Shown: positions 1 to 8,667, numbered from the stretch's first letter. The stretch is 64,000 bases of DNA from Hathewaya histolytica (GCF_901482605.1 NZ_LR590481.1:620001-684000), one strand, 5' to 3'. A program made the numbers and translations. Notes: generated by a model from the sequence alone, not told the origin.

Positions 1-8
1 AAAAGGTT

Positions 9-1442
9 TTGAAGGACAAAAAATTTGGGAATAAGATAGTTAAAGGAATAAGTAATTCGGGAAAAAGGACTTCTGTTATATATAGATCCTTATTTTTAAA
101 GGACAATTACAGTCTTTATGATGAGGATAGGATTTTATATTTATCTTCTGATAGTAATAAGTTTAATTTTATAAATGAAACAATAAATATGGTGAAAAAT
201 GAAAACTCTAAAGGTGAAATTAGTATTTTTTCTATTTTAGGAAAAGATATTGAGATATACACTAAAGAGAATATTGCTAAGAAGATTTACTGTGATATAT
301 TTAATAAAAATGAAAATGAATTAAATATATTAGAGTTTAGTGAAACTAAAAAAGACATAATTAAAAAGTTACTTACCAAGTATAAAGAGGAAAATAAAAT
401 AAGAGGTAAAAGATCTGAAGAGATTTTTACTGAAGGCTTTTTAATGGAAGAAATAAAGTTTATTAAAAGTTATGCAGTAAAATCTTTAGAGGAGTATTTG
501 ATTATAAAAAGAAAAGGACCCAATGCAAAAGTTAAATGCTTAAGAAAAAACTCTAAAATTCGAGAATATATATATTTATTTTTTAAGAGATATAATGAGG
601 AATTAACAAAGCAAGGATATTTAGAATATGAGGATTTACTCTATAATATAATAGCTAATAATAAAAAGTATTTTGTACATATGATTATAGATTCTTGTGA
701 AAAGTTAGCACCTATAGAACTTGAATTTTTAAATTCTATTTACAATGAGAAGACTTATAGTGAGAGAATTTTTATCATTCATACTGAAGAAAGATCCCCA
801 TACTCAGCTCTGCTTCAAGGAAAAAGGTTAAGTTTAAAACCTTTAGGAAATATCAGTAGAAGATTTAACTTTAAATTTAGTGTATTGGAAGATGTAAAGA
901 AAAATATGGAATTAAGTAAAGACATGGATCTTATGGAACACTTTAAGTTTATAGATCTAAAACGTAACAGGGAATTTGATTTTAAAAGAGACTATGGAAA
1001 CTTAAAAGATATTGTGGTTGTAGATGGGGATAAGGAAGATGAATATGAAAATGATGAGTTAAAAGAAATTCCTATGTACAGTAATATTGCTGCTGGTGAA
1101 CCTATAATGATGACATCAGAACAAGAGGGTTTATTTTATCTGCCAAAGTATTGGATGAAGGGTGCAAAGGATTGTTTTATATTAAAAGTTAAAGGGGATA
1201 GTATGATAAATGCTAATATACATCATGGTGATTATGTTGTAATTAGACAACAGTTTAATGCAGAAAACAGAGATATAGTAGCAGTGAATTTATCTGGAAA
1301 TGCTACCCTGAAAAGATTATATATAGATAAGAATAAGGTTTTATTGTTACCTGAAAATGAAATATATGAGCCTATGAAGATAGACGAAGATGAAGGGATT
1401 TCTATTTTAGGTGTGGCAGTAGGAATTATTAAATTACATTAA
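9..1442 (+). CDS. LexA-like S24 autoprotease domain fused to degenerate UvrD-like helicase region
   Basis: The C-terminal third is a LexA/UmuD-type S24 peptidase domain. It has an Ala362-Gly363 cleavage site in NIAAGEP, a nucleophile Ser398 in KGDSM and a general-base Lys435. The Ser-Lys distance of 37 equals that of E. coli LexA (S119, K156). No N-terminal helix-turn-helix is visible. Residues 1-340 instead resemble a decayed SF1 helicase: a P-loop-like GISNSGKRT at 13-21 and a Walker-B-like IIDSCEKLAPIELEFL near 226, where the usual DEAQD has become DSCEK. The assigned start is a TTG only 8 bases into the window with a poorly spaced AAAGG before it. The frame is open to the window edge, so a few N-terminal residues may be missing. 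The role is probably stress-responsive regulation or self-cleavage; target and DNA binding are unknown. Confidence 0.75.
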   Translation: MKDKKFGNKIVKGISNSGKRTSVIYRSLFLKDNYSLYDEDRILYLSSDSNKFNFINETINMVKNENSKGEISIFSILGKDIEIYTKENIAKKIYCDIFNKNENELNILEFSETKKDIIKKLLTKYKEENKIRGKRSEEIFTEGFLMEEIKFIKSYAVKSLEEYLIIKRKGPNAKVKCLRKNSKIREYIYLFFKRYNEELTKQGYLEYEDLLYNIIANNKKYFVHMIIDSCEKLAPIELEFLNSIYNEKTYSERIFIIHTEERSPYSALLQGKRLSLKPLGNISRRFNFKFSVLEDVKKNMELSKDMDLMEHFKFIDLKRNREFDFKRDYGNLKDIVVVDGDKEDEYENDELKEIPMYSNIAAGEPIMMTSEQEGLFYLPKYWMKGAKDCFILKVKGDSMINANIHHGDYVVIRQQFNAENRDIVAVNLSGNATLKRLYIDKNKVLLLPENEIYEPMKIDEDEGISILGVAVGIIKLH

Positions 1443-1463
1443 TATAAATATGGAGGGATATCA

Positions 1464-2012
1464 ATGTATTTTTCAAAACAAGGAGAAAATAATACTAAAG
1501 AGACGATAGAGCTTTCTTTAAAGTATGCAAAAGAAAGAGGAATAAAAAATATTGTAGTAGCCTCAACTACAGGAAAAACTGCAAAGTTATTAAAGGATTT
1601 TGAGCATAATGTAGTTATGGTAACTTATGCAAATGGCGTTAATGGAAAAGGGATTCCTGCAGTAACTAGTAAGGAAGTAAAAGAACTAGAAGGAGACAGA
1701 ATTAAAGTTTTTACTGGAACTCATGTGCTTTCAGGTGCGGAAAGAGCTTTATCTAGACAGTTTGGTGGCGTTTCTCCGGTGGAAATTATGGCACATACCT
1801 TAAGGATGCTTGGACAAGGTACGAAAGTTGCTGTTGAAGTTGCGGTAATGGCTCTAGATGCCGGACTTATACCTTATGGAGAAGATATTATAGCAATAGG
1901 TGGCTCTTCTCATGGTGCAGATACGGCATTGGTAATTAGTCCAAGTCATGCAAGCTCAATTTTAGATACAAAAATAAGAGAGGTTATTTGCAAACCTGAA
2001 AATTGGGATTAG
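1464..2012 (+). CDS. Pyruvate kinase alpha/beta (C-terminal) domain-like protein
   Basis: This 182-residue protein looks like a stand-alone relative of the pyruvate kinase C-terminal domain. It opens with a helix (ETIELSLKYAKERGIKNIVVAS) of which the beta strand and TTGKTA phosphate-loop-like turn are typical, and has Gly-rich segments near the end (IAIGGSSHGADTALVISP). No catalytic barrel is present, so it is not a pyruvate kinase; the family has no assigned reaction. A GGAGG ribosome site lies 7 bases before the ATG. It follows the LexA-like gene by 21 bp and probably shares its transcript. An intrinsic terminator follows at 2093. Confidence 0.7.
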   Translation: MYFSKQGENNTKETIELSLKYAKERGIKNIVVASTTGKTAKLLKDFEHNVVMVTYANGVNGKGIPAVTSKEVKELEGDRIKVFTGTHVLSGAERALSRQFGGVSPVEIMAHTLRMLGQGTKVAVEVAVMALDAGLIPYGEDIIAIGGSSHGADTALVISPSHASSILDTKIREVICKPENWD

Positions 2013-2092
2013 TATTATGAATGTAAAATAAAAAATCTAGGAGCAATACAGAGAATATTATTTTACGATTTAAATTATGAATATGATATAAG

Positions 2093-2128
2093 AAAATCAC
2101 AGAGATTTATCACTCTGTGATTTTTTTT
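2093..2128 (+). terminator. Intrinsic terminator
   Basis: A 12-bp perfect stem (AAAATCACAGAG with CTCTGTGATTTT) and 8-base loop run directly into a T tract. It ends the lexA-like/PK-like transcript. Confidence 0.85.
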
Positions 2129-2261
2129 ATTTTATAATAGTATATTTTATATTTTTATACATATAAATGGCATAGAATTATTTATTTTAGGTATACATTA
2201 TTACAGAATGTAACAGTAAAAATATGGTAATATATATTTGTTATTAAAGTGAGGTGATGAT

Positions 2262-2825
2262 TTGAAGGAGAGCTTTTTTGTATTCATATTTTTACCTATT
2301 ATAGGAATGACATTTTTTATTTTAGGAAACATATTTAAAAATGGTATAAAGAAGAAGTGGATTTTTTTATGTAGTACAGTTTTAATTTTATTAGATCAAA
2401 TTATGAAGTTTCTGTTTTTGAATGCTAACGATGCATCTAAATTTAATGATATAGGAAAAGTTATTAGCATAGAGCCAATAAAAAACACTTTAGCATCTAC
2501 AATGAATTACTTTTTAGATATGAAAATAAGTATTATGAGTTTAATATTTATTAACCTGATTTTAATTATAATTTGTGTGTCCATATATAAGCATCACATA
2601 AATAAATATAATAAAAGTCTTTGGAGTGATTCTTTTATTATATTTATAATATCAGGTTTGGCATGTTCTCTATTGGATAAGATTTTATGGAGAGGTAGTA
2701 TAGATTTTATAAACTTTAATAATTTTATTATATTTGATTTTAAAGATATATATTTAATTCTTTCAGTATTTTTAATACTCTTCGAGGTTATATTGAATGA
2801 GAAAATTGATATATTTACAAAATAA
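2262..2825 (+). CDS. Divergent signal peptidase II (LspA)-like membrane protein
   Basis: This 187-residue protein has about five hydrophobic helices and LspA signatures. LLDQIMK at 44-49 matches the family LDQxxK motif. A later block has Asp139 (LLDK), then GSIDFI, then Asp162 in FDFKDIYL. This corresponds to the family pattern GNxxDR, G-x-x-DF and FNxAD, with both catalytic aspartates kept. The Asn of GNxxDR is replaced (CSLLDK) and spacing is slightly altered. The start is a TTG at 2262 with GAGGTGAT 4-10 bases upstream; the nearer ATG at 2257 is out of frame and stops at once. It may be a second lipoprotein signal peptidase or a paralogue with another substrate. Catalytic activity is inferred only. 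Confidence 0.6.
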   Translation: MKESFFVFIFLPIIGMTFFILGNIFKNGIKKKWIFLCSTVLILLDQIMKFLFLNANDASKFNDIGKVISIEPIKNTLASTMNYFLDMKISIMSLIFINLILIIICVSIYKHHINKYNKSLWSDSFIIFIISGLACSLLDKILWRGSIDFINFNNFIIFDFKDIYLILSVFLILFEVILNEKIDIFTK

Positions 2826-2852
2826 AAAACAGGAGCATTACTCCTGTTTTTT
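2825..2852. terminator. Bidirectional terminator between convergent genes
   Basis: ACAGGAG pairs with CTCCTGT around a 5-base loop, flanked by A and T tracts on both sides, so it can end transcription from either strand. It overlaps the stop codon of the minus-strand symporter. Confidence 0.85.
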
Positions 2853-4247
2853 ATTACTCCAATAAGGAAGATTAATACCTTTTAAACTATTAATTTTTTT
2901 TGGATTAAAGTTTAAAGGCGTTTTATTAGATTTTTGAATTTCATAGTCTTTTAGTACATCGAAGGCAATCTTAGATAATAAGATTATAGCTATGAGATTT
3001 AATATAGCCATAAGTCCCATAAATAGGTCTGCCATATCCCAAACTATTTGTATTTGTACTAAGGAACCAAGCAATACCATTCCTATAACAAAAATTCTAT
3101 ATATGGTTAACATAAGTTTATTTTCACTAATAAATTCTATATTACTTTCTCCATAATAGTAATTTCCTAAAATAGAGCTATAAGCAAACATAAATATACA
3201 TACTGCTATAAAGGTCTTTGCCCAAGAGCCAACTTCAGAGCTGAGTGCAATTTGAGTTAGTTGTATTCCAGTAAGACTTTTATCTGTATAGGCTCCCGAA
3301 ATTAATATAATAAAAGCTGTACAAGAGCAAATTAATATAGTGTCAGTAAATACACCTAAAGTTTGGATTAATCCCTGGTGTACTGGATGTTCAACCTCTG
3401 CTGTAGCTGCTGCATTTGGAGCACTACCCATTCCAGCTTCATTAGAAAATAATCCTCTTTTTATTCCCATTCTCAGTGCAGCACCTACGGTACCACCAGC
3501 TATCTCTTTTATTCCAAAAGCATTTTTAATGATTAAAGAAAAAATATTAGGAACTAGAGATATATTTTTTACTACAACAAAAAGAGAAACAAATATATAT
3601 GCTAAAGCCATAATAGGAACTATAAATTCAGATACTTTTGCTATTCTTTTTACTCCACCGAAGATAACTGCGGCAGTGATTATAGTTAGAAATATTCCAG
3701 TAAGCTTTGTATTTACTCCGAAAGCTTCTTGAAAGGCAAGAGAAACTGTATTGGATTGAACTGAATTAAATACTAATCCAAAACAAATTGTAATAAGGAT
3801 TGAGAAAATAATTCCCATCCAAGGTTTATTTAATCCTATTTTCATATAATAAGCGGGGCCACCTCTATATCCATCCTTATCTTTTACTTTAAATACTTGT
3901 GCCAAGGTACTTTCAATAAAGCTAGAAGCACCTCCAATTAAAGCTATAAGCCACATCCAGAATATAGAACCGGGGCCACCTAAGGAAATAGCTAGAGCAA
4001 CTCCTGCTAAATTTCCAGTACCTACTCTTGAAGCTGTGCTAATACAAAAGGCTTGAAATGATGATATACCCTCAGTTTCACTAGATATACTACTACCTAA
4101 AAGTTTAAACATTTCTTTTAAATATCTAAATTGAACAAATCTTGTTTTCAAAGTAAAAAATAATCCTAAGGAAATTAAAAGGAAGATTAAGATATATGAC
4201 CAAAGAATGTTATTAGAAAATGAAATGAATTCAGAAATTGCATTCAT
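2838..4247 (-). CDS. Sodium:alanine symporter (AGCS family)
   Basis: This 469-residue polytopic membrane protein has about 11 transmembrane helices and AGCS-family sequence: FQAFCISTASRVGTGNLAGV near residues 64-83, GGPGSIFWMWLIALIGG, and GLFSNEAGMGSAPNAAATA around 265-285. The family imports alanine or glycine with Na+ across the cytoplasmic membrane. The call to family is firm; the substrate is inferred from family. It is a single gene, convergent with the LspA-like gene. A ribosome site (AGGAG) lies just upstream of the ATG on the minus strand. Confidence 0.92.
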   Translation of the reverse strand: MNAISEFISFSNNILWSYILIFLLISLGLFFTLKTRFVQFRYLKEMFKLLGSSISSETEGISSFQAFCISTASRVGTGNLAGVALAISLGGPGSIFWMWLIALIGGASSFIESTLAQVFKVKDKDGYRGGPAYYMKIGLNKPWMGIIFSILITICFGLVFNSVQSNTVSLAFQEAFGVNTKLTGIFLTIITAAVIFGGVKRIAKVSEFIVPIMALAYIFVSLFVVVKNISLVPNIFSLIIKNAFGIKEIAGGTVGAALRMGIKRGLFSNEAGMGSAPNAAATAEVEHPVHQGLIQTLGVFTDTILICSCTAFIILISGAYTDKSLTGIQLTQIALSSEVGSWAKTFIAVCIFMFAYSSILGNYYYGESNIEFISENKLMLTIYRIFVIGMVLLGSLVQIQIVWDMADLFMGLMAILNLIAIILLSKIAFDVLKDYEIQKSNKTPLNFNPKKINSLKGINLPYWSNKKQE

Positions 4248-4447
4248 AAGTATCTAACTCCTTTTTTATTAATACACTAATTATAGTTAGTTGTTAAAAA
4301 AAACGTAAAGAAATTGTATCATATTTAAAAAATAAAATCAAATATCGGAATATTAAGATATTTATAATATTATAATATATTTTTTCAATTTTTATTGTTA
4401 ATGAAATAATTTATATAGTACAATAAACTTAAATAGGGGGATGAGTT

Positions 4448-5431
4448 ATGGAAAAAGAAAACCACATAGTTTCAGATTATAAAATAACTTATAATATTAA
4501 AAGAAAAGATATTTTTGTATACTCACTAAAGGAATTCTATAAGAATAAACTTCAGTTTTTCTTTGGACCTTTAACAATACTAATCGGTATAATTTTAAGT
4601 ATGACCTTAAAGAAAGTTTTTATTACAAATTTACTTATATGTTTTGGAGTTTTTTATAGTATATTACCTTATATTGTTTTACTATTTAATATAATAAAAA
4701 TTAAAAATCATACAGTCGAATTAGTATTAGGGCATAATGGTCTTAATTTCATAGACGGTAATAAGGGATTGAAGGTTAAATATGAAAATATAGAAAAAGT
4801 TTCAATGGATGATAGTAGCATAAGAATCATTCCTAAGAAAGAAGATTACGGGAATGCTAAAGAAATTTCTATACCTAGGAGTTCTATTAATGAAGGTGAT
4901 ATTAAAGAATTTATTGAAAGACTAAATAGTAAATTGAATACTATTAAAGTAAAAGATAGTTTAGGACATGGGAAATTTAAAGAAGGAACTTTAGTATTGA
5001 AGTATAACATTACAAAAGAATCTTTAAAACATATAATGAAGGTGGAATATTATGATAAAAAGAAGCATCATATTCATGGAATTATTTTTGCTATTTTATC
5101 AGGATTAACTTTTAACATAAATAAATCCATGTGTCTTAGTTTTATGTTATTATCCTCATTATATATATTTCATCCAAGCATAGCTTATTTATTTAGAAGA
5201 GGCTCTATGGAAAATGTTGATGTACTAGTGTATCTCTGTAAAGATGGATATTTGGAAATAGTAGATAATAAAATGAGGATTAAAATAAAGCCTACAGCTA
5301 TGAAACTTGTGGACAATAATAATATATTTTTTAAATTATTAATTCCTGTTAAAAAGGGTATAGTATTATATGTGCCTAAGAATAATATAAAAGAAGGAAA
5401 TATAGAAACTTTTTTAAAGTTATTCTCCTAA
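4448..5431 (+). CDS. Internally duplicated YcxB-like membrane protein
   Basis: The 327-residue product looks like two copies of one module. Each has an N-terminal strand (KITYNIKRKD at 13-22, LVLKYNITKE at about 180), then two transmembrane helices, then a cytoplasmic beta domain ending in an I..GNIE/I..GDIKEFI motif (about 145-155 and 312-325). This layout resembles YcxB-like proteins, which normally carry a single module. Function is unknown. AGGGGG sits 6-7 bases before the ATG. It stands alone, with an AT-rich 200-bp divergent region before it and the eut promoter after it. Confidence 0.55.
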   Translation: MEKENHIVSDYKITYNIKRKDIFVYSLKEFYKNKLQFFFGPLTILIGIILSMTLKKVFITNLLICFGVFYSILPYIVLLFNIIKIKNHTVELVLGHNGLNFIDGNKGLKVKYENIEKVSMDDSSIRIIPKKEDYGNAKEISIPRSSINEGDIKEFIERLNSKLNTIKVKDSLGHGKFKEGTLVLKYNITKESLKHIMKVEYYDKKKHHIHGIIFAILSGLTFNINKSMCLSFMLLSSLYIFHPSIAYLFRRGSMENVDVLVYLCKDGYLEIVDNKMRIKIKPTAMKLVDNNNIFFKLLIPVKKGIVLYVPKNNIKEGNIETFLKLFS

Positions 5432-5480
5432 AAAGCTAGTAAATAGCAATAATAAGGCTTAAAATAAGTTTTTATTAATA

Positions 5481-5509
5481 TTGACAATAATAATTATAAA
5501 ATATAAAAT
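5481..5509 (+). promoter_or_regulatory. Promoter for eutG leader
   Basis: A consensus -35 TTGACA (5481-5486), a 17-bp spacer and a -10 TAAAAT (5504-5509) place the start about 50-60 bases before the first antitermination hairpin. Confidence 0.7.
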
Positions 5510-5569
5510 TAAATATATGTATAGTAGTACATATAAATATATCTAAGTAAAATAAAATTATTGATATTA

Positions 5570-5647
5570 GGCACGACGTTGTGCTAATTTAAATGAGAGC
5601 AATGAAGCTTCTTAAGGGAATTTTCCTTAGGAAGCTTTTATTTTTTT
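5570..5647 (+). promoter_or_regulatory. EutV (ANTAR) dual-hairpin antitermination leader, eutG
   Basis: Hairpin P1 is GCAC/GTGC with hexaloop GACGTT (5575-5580). Hairpin P2 is AGC/GCT with hexaloop AATGAA (5601-5606), fitting the ANTAR-target pattern of A at loop position 1 and G at position 4. The 3' half of P2 is also the 5' half of a 13-bp intrinsic terminator (5605-5617 with 5625-5637, then a T tract). P2 and the terminator are therefore mutually exclusive: EutV binding should hold P2 and let transcription enter eutG. Confidence 0.85.
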
Positions 5648-5693
5648 ATATATAGAAAAATGAATAGCTTAAAATAAAATAAGGAGTGATAAA

Positions 5694-6863
5694 ATGGATA
5701 ATTTTACTGTTAAGCCCCAAATATATTTTGGTGCAGGATCTTTAGAATACTTAAGCACTTTGAAATTCAAAAAAGCTTTCGTTGTAACAGATCCATTTAT
5801 GGTTAAGTCGGGTACTATTAATAAGGTTACATCTATGTTAGAAAAGGGTGGAATACCTTATGAGGTGTTCTCAGATATAGTTCCAGATCCTCCAATTGAA
5901 CTTGTAGCTCAAGGAATAAAGGCTATGGATAAGTGTAATCCAGATGTTATGATTACACTTGGTGGAGGTTCAGCTATAGATGCATCTAAAGCTATTAGAA
6001 AATTTAGAACCATGGTTAAAAAAGGATTAGAGCCTAATTCAGAAGTTATAGATACTGCATTTATAGCAATACCTACTACTAGTGGAACAGGTTCAGAGGT
6101 AACAAGTTTTTCAGTAATAACTGATAGAGTTGCTAATGTAAAATATCCATTAGTTGACGAGTCTATGCTACCAGATGCAGCTATACTAGATGCAGATCTA
6201 GTTAAATCAGTACCAGCTGGTATCACTGCAGACACAGGTATAGATGTTTTAACTCATGCTATAGAAGCATATGTTTCAACTAAAGCTACTGATTACACAG
6301 ATGCACTAGCAGAAAAGGCTATTAAAACAGTATTTGAATATTTACCTAAGGCATATAAAGAAGGTAGCGATGAGGAAGCAAGACAAAAAATGCACAATGC
6401 TTCATGTATAGCAGGATTAGCATTTACAAACGCTTCTCTAGGTGTAAACCATAGTATGGCTCACATTTTAGGTGGAAAGTTCCATATTCCTCATGGTAAG
6501 GCAAATGCTATTTTATTACCATATGTAATAGAGTATAATGCTCAATTAAAAGCAACATATACAAAAGAATATACAAAAGCAGCAGAAAGATATGCTGAAA
6601 TAGCTAGATTCTTAGGATTAACAACTTCACAAAATGTAAAAGATGGAGTTAAGGCTCTTATAGCTGGTGTTAAAAATTTAACTAAACATCTTCGTATACC
6701 ATGTAATATTAAAGAAGCTGGTATAGACCAAAAGGAATTTAATTCTTTAGTAAAAGAGATGTCAGAAGTGGCATTAAAAGACGGATGTACTCCAACTAAT
6801 CCTAGAGTACCTACTGCACAAGAGTTAGAAGATTTATTTATTAAAGTTTATAATGGTAAATAA
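5694..6863 (+). CDS. eutG: Iron-containing alcohol dehydrogenase, EutG/PduQ type
   Basis: This 389-residue group III alcohol dehydrogenase has an N-terminal nucleotide-binding half (ITLGGGSAIDASKA near 86-99; AIPTTSGTGSEVT near 124-136) and metal-ligand segments in the second half (GIDVLTHAIEAY, MAHILGGKFHIPHG). It should reduce acetaldehyde to ethanol and reoxidise the NADH made by EutE, closing the cofactor cycle inside the compartment. It has its own promoter and EutV-responsive terminator and sits upstream of eutS, so it can be induced as a separate transcript. A strong AAGGAG site precedes the ATG. There is no clear N-terminal encapsulation helix. Confidence 0.9.
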   Translation: MDNFTVKPQIYFGAGSLEYLSTLKFKKAFVVTDPFMVKSGTINKVTSMLEKGGIPYEVFSDIVPDPPIELVAQGIKAMDKCNPDVMITLGGGSAIDASKAIRKFRTMVKKGLEPNSEVIDTAFIAIPTTSGTGSEVTSFSVITDRVANVKYPLVDESMLPDAAILDADLVKSVPAGITADTGIDVLTHAIEAYVSTKATDYTDALAEKAIKTVFEYLPKAYKEGSDEEARQKMHNASCIAGLAFTNASLGVNHSMAHILGGKFHIPHGKANAILLPYVIEYNAQLKATYTKEYTKAAERYAEIARFLGLTTSQNVKDGVKALIAGVKNLTKHLRIPCNIKEAGIDQKEFNSLVKEMSEVALKDGCTPTNPRVPTAQELEDLFIKVYNGK

Positions 6864-6897
6864 TATTCTTACATTGTTAAATAAAATTTAAAATGTA

Positions 6898-6926
6898 TTG
6901 ACAAGCATTTAACTTTAAATTATAAT
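6898..6926 (+). promoter_or_regulatory. Consensus promoter for eutS leader
   Basis: TTGACA (6898-6903), exactly 17 bp, then TATAAT (6921-6926): a perfect sigma-A consensus in the gap after eutG. Such a strong promoter fits control by termination further downstream. Confidence 0.85.
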
Positions 6927-6979
6927 AAATTCATAGATAAGTCTGAATAAATATACTAAAAAAAATAAATACTAATGTA

Positions 6980-7060
6980 GGCACGAGGATGTGTCTCTAA
7001 ACAATGAGCAATGAGGCTTAATAAAAATAATTTATTATTTTTATTAAGCCTTTTTATTTT
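6980..7060 (+). promoter_or_regulatory. EutV (ANTAR) dual-hairpin antitermination leader, eutS
   Basis: P1 has a 5-bp stem (6980-6984 with 6991-6995) and hexaloop GAGGAT. P2 has AGC/GCT plus two outer pairs and hexaloop AATGAG (7010-7015). P2 overlaps the 5' arm of a 17-bp terminator (7014-7030 with 7035-7051) that ends in a T tract. The arrangement matches the eutG leader. Confidence 0.87.
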
Positions 7061-7113
7061 TAGCGATGACGCAAGTGGATTTAAATACTTATTTTGAAAA
7101 TGGAGTGGAGAGT

Positions 7114-7458
7114 GTGGAAGAAAAACAAAGAATTATCCAAGAATACGTTCCAGGTAAGCAGATTACATTAGCACATTTAATAGCTCACCCTAATTTAAAT
7201 ATATACAGAAAATTAGGTCTTTCAGAAGAAAATAGCGAGGCTATTGGAATCTTAACAATAACTCCAAGTGAGGCGTCTATAATCGCTGCAGACGTAGCTA
7301 CCAAAGCAGCAGGCGTAGAAATAGGATTCGTAGATAGATTTAGTGGTTCCTTAGTATTAACAGGAGATGTATCTAGTGTGGAGGCTGCATTAAAGGAAGT
7401 TATAAACATGTTAACAGTTGTACTTAATTTCTCAGCAGCTAATATTACTAGATCTTAG
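7114..7458 (+). CDS. eutS: Microcompartment shell protein EutS
   Basis: This is a circularly permuted BMC hexamer protein. The core [20 protein letters not shown] and [12 protein letters not shown] matches EutS closely. I place the start at GTG 7114, giving 114 residues, the usual family size, with GGAG 8 bases upstream. An in-frame ATG at 7066 would add 16 residues but lacks a ribosome site and sits next to the leader terminator's T tract. The protein forms bent hexamers thought to shape shell edges. It is the first gene of the second eut transcript and its stop overlaps the eutP ribosome site. Confidence 0.9.
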   Translation: MEEKQRIIQEYVPGKQITLAHLIAHPNLNIYRKLGLSEENSEAIGILTITPSEASIIAADVATKAAGVEIGFVDRFSGSLVLTGDVSSVEAALKEVINMLTVVLNFSAANITRS

Positions 7459-7470
7459 GAGGGGATTCTA

Positions 7471-7902
7471 CTGAAAAAGATTATGCTAGTAGGAAGAACA
7501 GGTGTTGGAAAAACTACATTAACACAAGTTCTTAATAATGATGAAGTAGGATATAAAAAAACACAAGCAGTTGATTATACTCTAAATAGTATCGATACAC
7601 CAGGAGAGTATATAGAAAATAGATTTTACTATAAAGCATTAATAATATCATCCGCAGATAGTGATGTTATAGGTTTATTACAAGATTGTACTGATAGTGA
7701 AAATATATTTCCACCAAGTTTTGGAGCAACTTTTGCAAAACCTGTAATAGGAGTTATAACTAAAATAGAAAAAGCTAAAAGCGAAGAAGAAATTCAAAGG
7801 GCAGAAAAGTATTTAACTTCTGCAGGAGCACAAAAAATATTTAAAATAGATTCTCTTGAAAAAGAAGGAATAGAAGAATTGATAGAATTCTTAAAAAAAT
7901 AA
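7471..7902 (+). CDS. eutP: EutP-like small P-loop NTPase, CTG start
   Basis: This is a compact P-loop protein of about 143 residues. It has Walker A GRTGVGKTT near the N-terminus, a DTPGEY switch-like motif, and an ITKIEKA segment at the G4 position. EutP/PduV proteins are found in eut and pdu operons; an acetate kinase activity has been reported for EutP, and cytoskeletal roles proposed for PduV. Start choice: the only good Shine-Dalgarno (AGGAGGGG, 7457-7464) is 8 bases from an in-frame CTG at 7471. The first ATG at 7483 is 20 bases away and would remove KKI, which is usual before the P-loop. I therefore annotate a CTG start. It overlaps the end of eutS at the ribosome-site level. Confidence 0.85.
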   Translation: MKKIMLVGRTGVGKTTLTQVLNNDEVGYKKTQAVDYTLNSIDTPGEYIENRFYYKALIISSADSDVIGLLQDCTDSENIFPPSFGATFAKPVIGVITKIEKAKSEEEIQRAEKYLTSAGAQKIFKIDSLEKEGIEELIEFLKK

Positions 7903-8060
7903 TAAAAAAATTAATAAAATATACTATTTTAGCGTAAATTATGATAAAATAAATATATTAATATAAAAAAGCGCTGAAAGTAATAATTTAGAGTCGAAAC
8001 ATGTATAATATTAATTGTTGATTATTTTAATTTTTCTTTGTTCAAGAGAGGTGGAAATAT

Positions 8061-8642
8061 ATGAATAAGAGAATTGTAATAGCCGATGATGAACCTATTA
8101 CAAGGATGGATCTTAGAGAGATGTTGGAAACAGCGGGATACAGTGTTGTAGGAGAAGCTTCCGACGGATTTGATGCTATTGAGCTTTGTAGAAAACATAA
8201 GCCAGATTTAATTTTGATGGACATAAAGATGCCTCTTTTAGATGGTATTAATGCTTGTAAGAGAATAAATGAAGATGAATTATGTGATTCTATTATTTTA
8301 CTTACAGCTTATAGTGACAAAACCTTTATTGATAGGGCCAAAGAAGTAGGGGTAATAGGATATCTAGTAAAACCAATAGATGACAGGGCCTTGCTTCCAG
8401 CATTAGAAATCGCTCTTTCAAAGGGTAAGGAATTTAAAAATGTAAAAAAAGAAGCAAAGACAGCTAACGATAAACTAGAAGCAAGAAAAGTTATCGAAAA
8501 AGCTAAAGGCATAATAATGAAAGAAAGAAACACAGATGAGGAAAAAGCTTATTCTTATTTAAGAGAATTAAGTATGAATAAAAGAACATCAATGAAAGAA
8601 ATATCAGAAATAATAATAATGAGTAGTGATACAGAAATGTAA
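8061..8642 (+). CDS. eutV: Response regulator EutV with ANTAR RNA-binding domain
   Basis: Residues 1-120 are a receiver domain with DDE near the N-terminus, phosphoacceptor Asp54 in LILMDIKMP, and the conserved Thr and Lys (LLTAYSD, YLVKPID). A helical linker leads to a C-terminal ANTAR domain (about 130-190: EARKVIEKAKGIIMKERN, AYSYLRELSMNKR). Phosphorylated EutV dimerises and binds paired hexaloop hairpins in mRNA leaders to block terminators; three such leaders lie in this window. It is followed at 25 bp by its partner kinase. The 158-bp gap after eutP has no clear terminator, so eutVW can be read from the eutS transcript as well as from a weaker local promoter. Confidence 0.95.
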   Translation: MNKRIVIADDEPITRMDLREMLETAGYSVVGEASDGFDAIELCRKHKPDLILMDIKMPLLDGINACKRINEDELCDSIILLTAYSDKTFIDRAKEVGVIGYLVKPIDDRALLPALEIALSKGKEFKNVKKEAKTANDKLEARKVIEKAKGIIMKERNTDEEKAYSYLRELSMNKRTSMKEISEIIIMSSDTEM

Positions 8643-8667
8643 AATATAAATAAGTGTGGTTGATGAT

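Noticed and set aside
3340-3732. 130-codon plus-strand ORF inside the symporter
   Set aside because: Antisense to a clear AGCS gene; low-complexity hydrophobic translation and no ribosome site.
7066-7113. ATG start of eutS at 7066
   Set aside because: No ribosome site, lies beside the leader terminator's T tract, and adds 16 residues not found in the family. GTG 7114 fits size and spacing.
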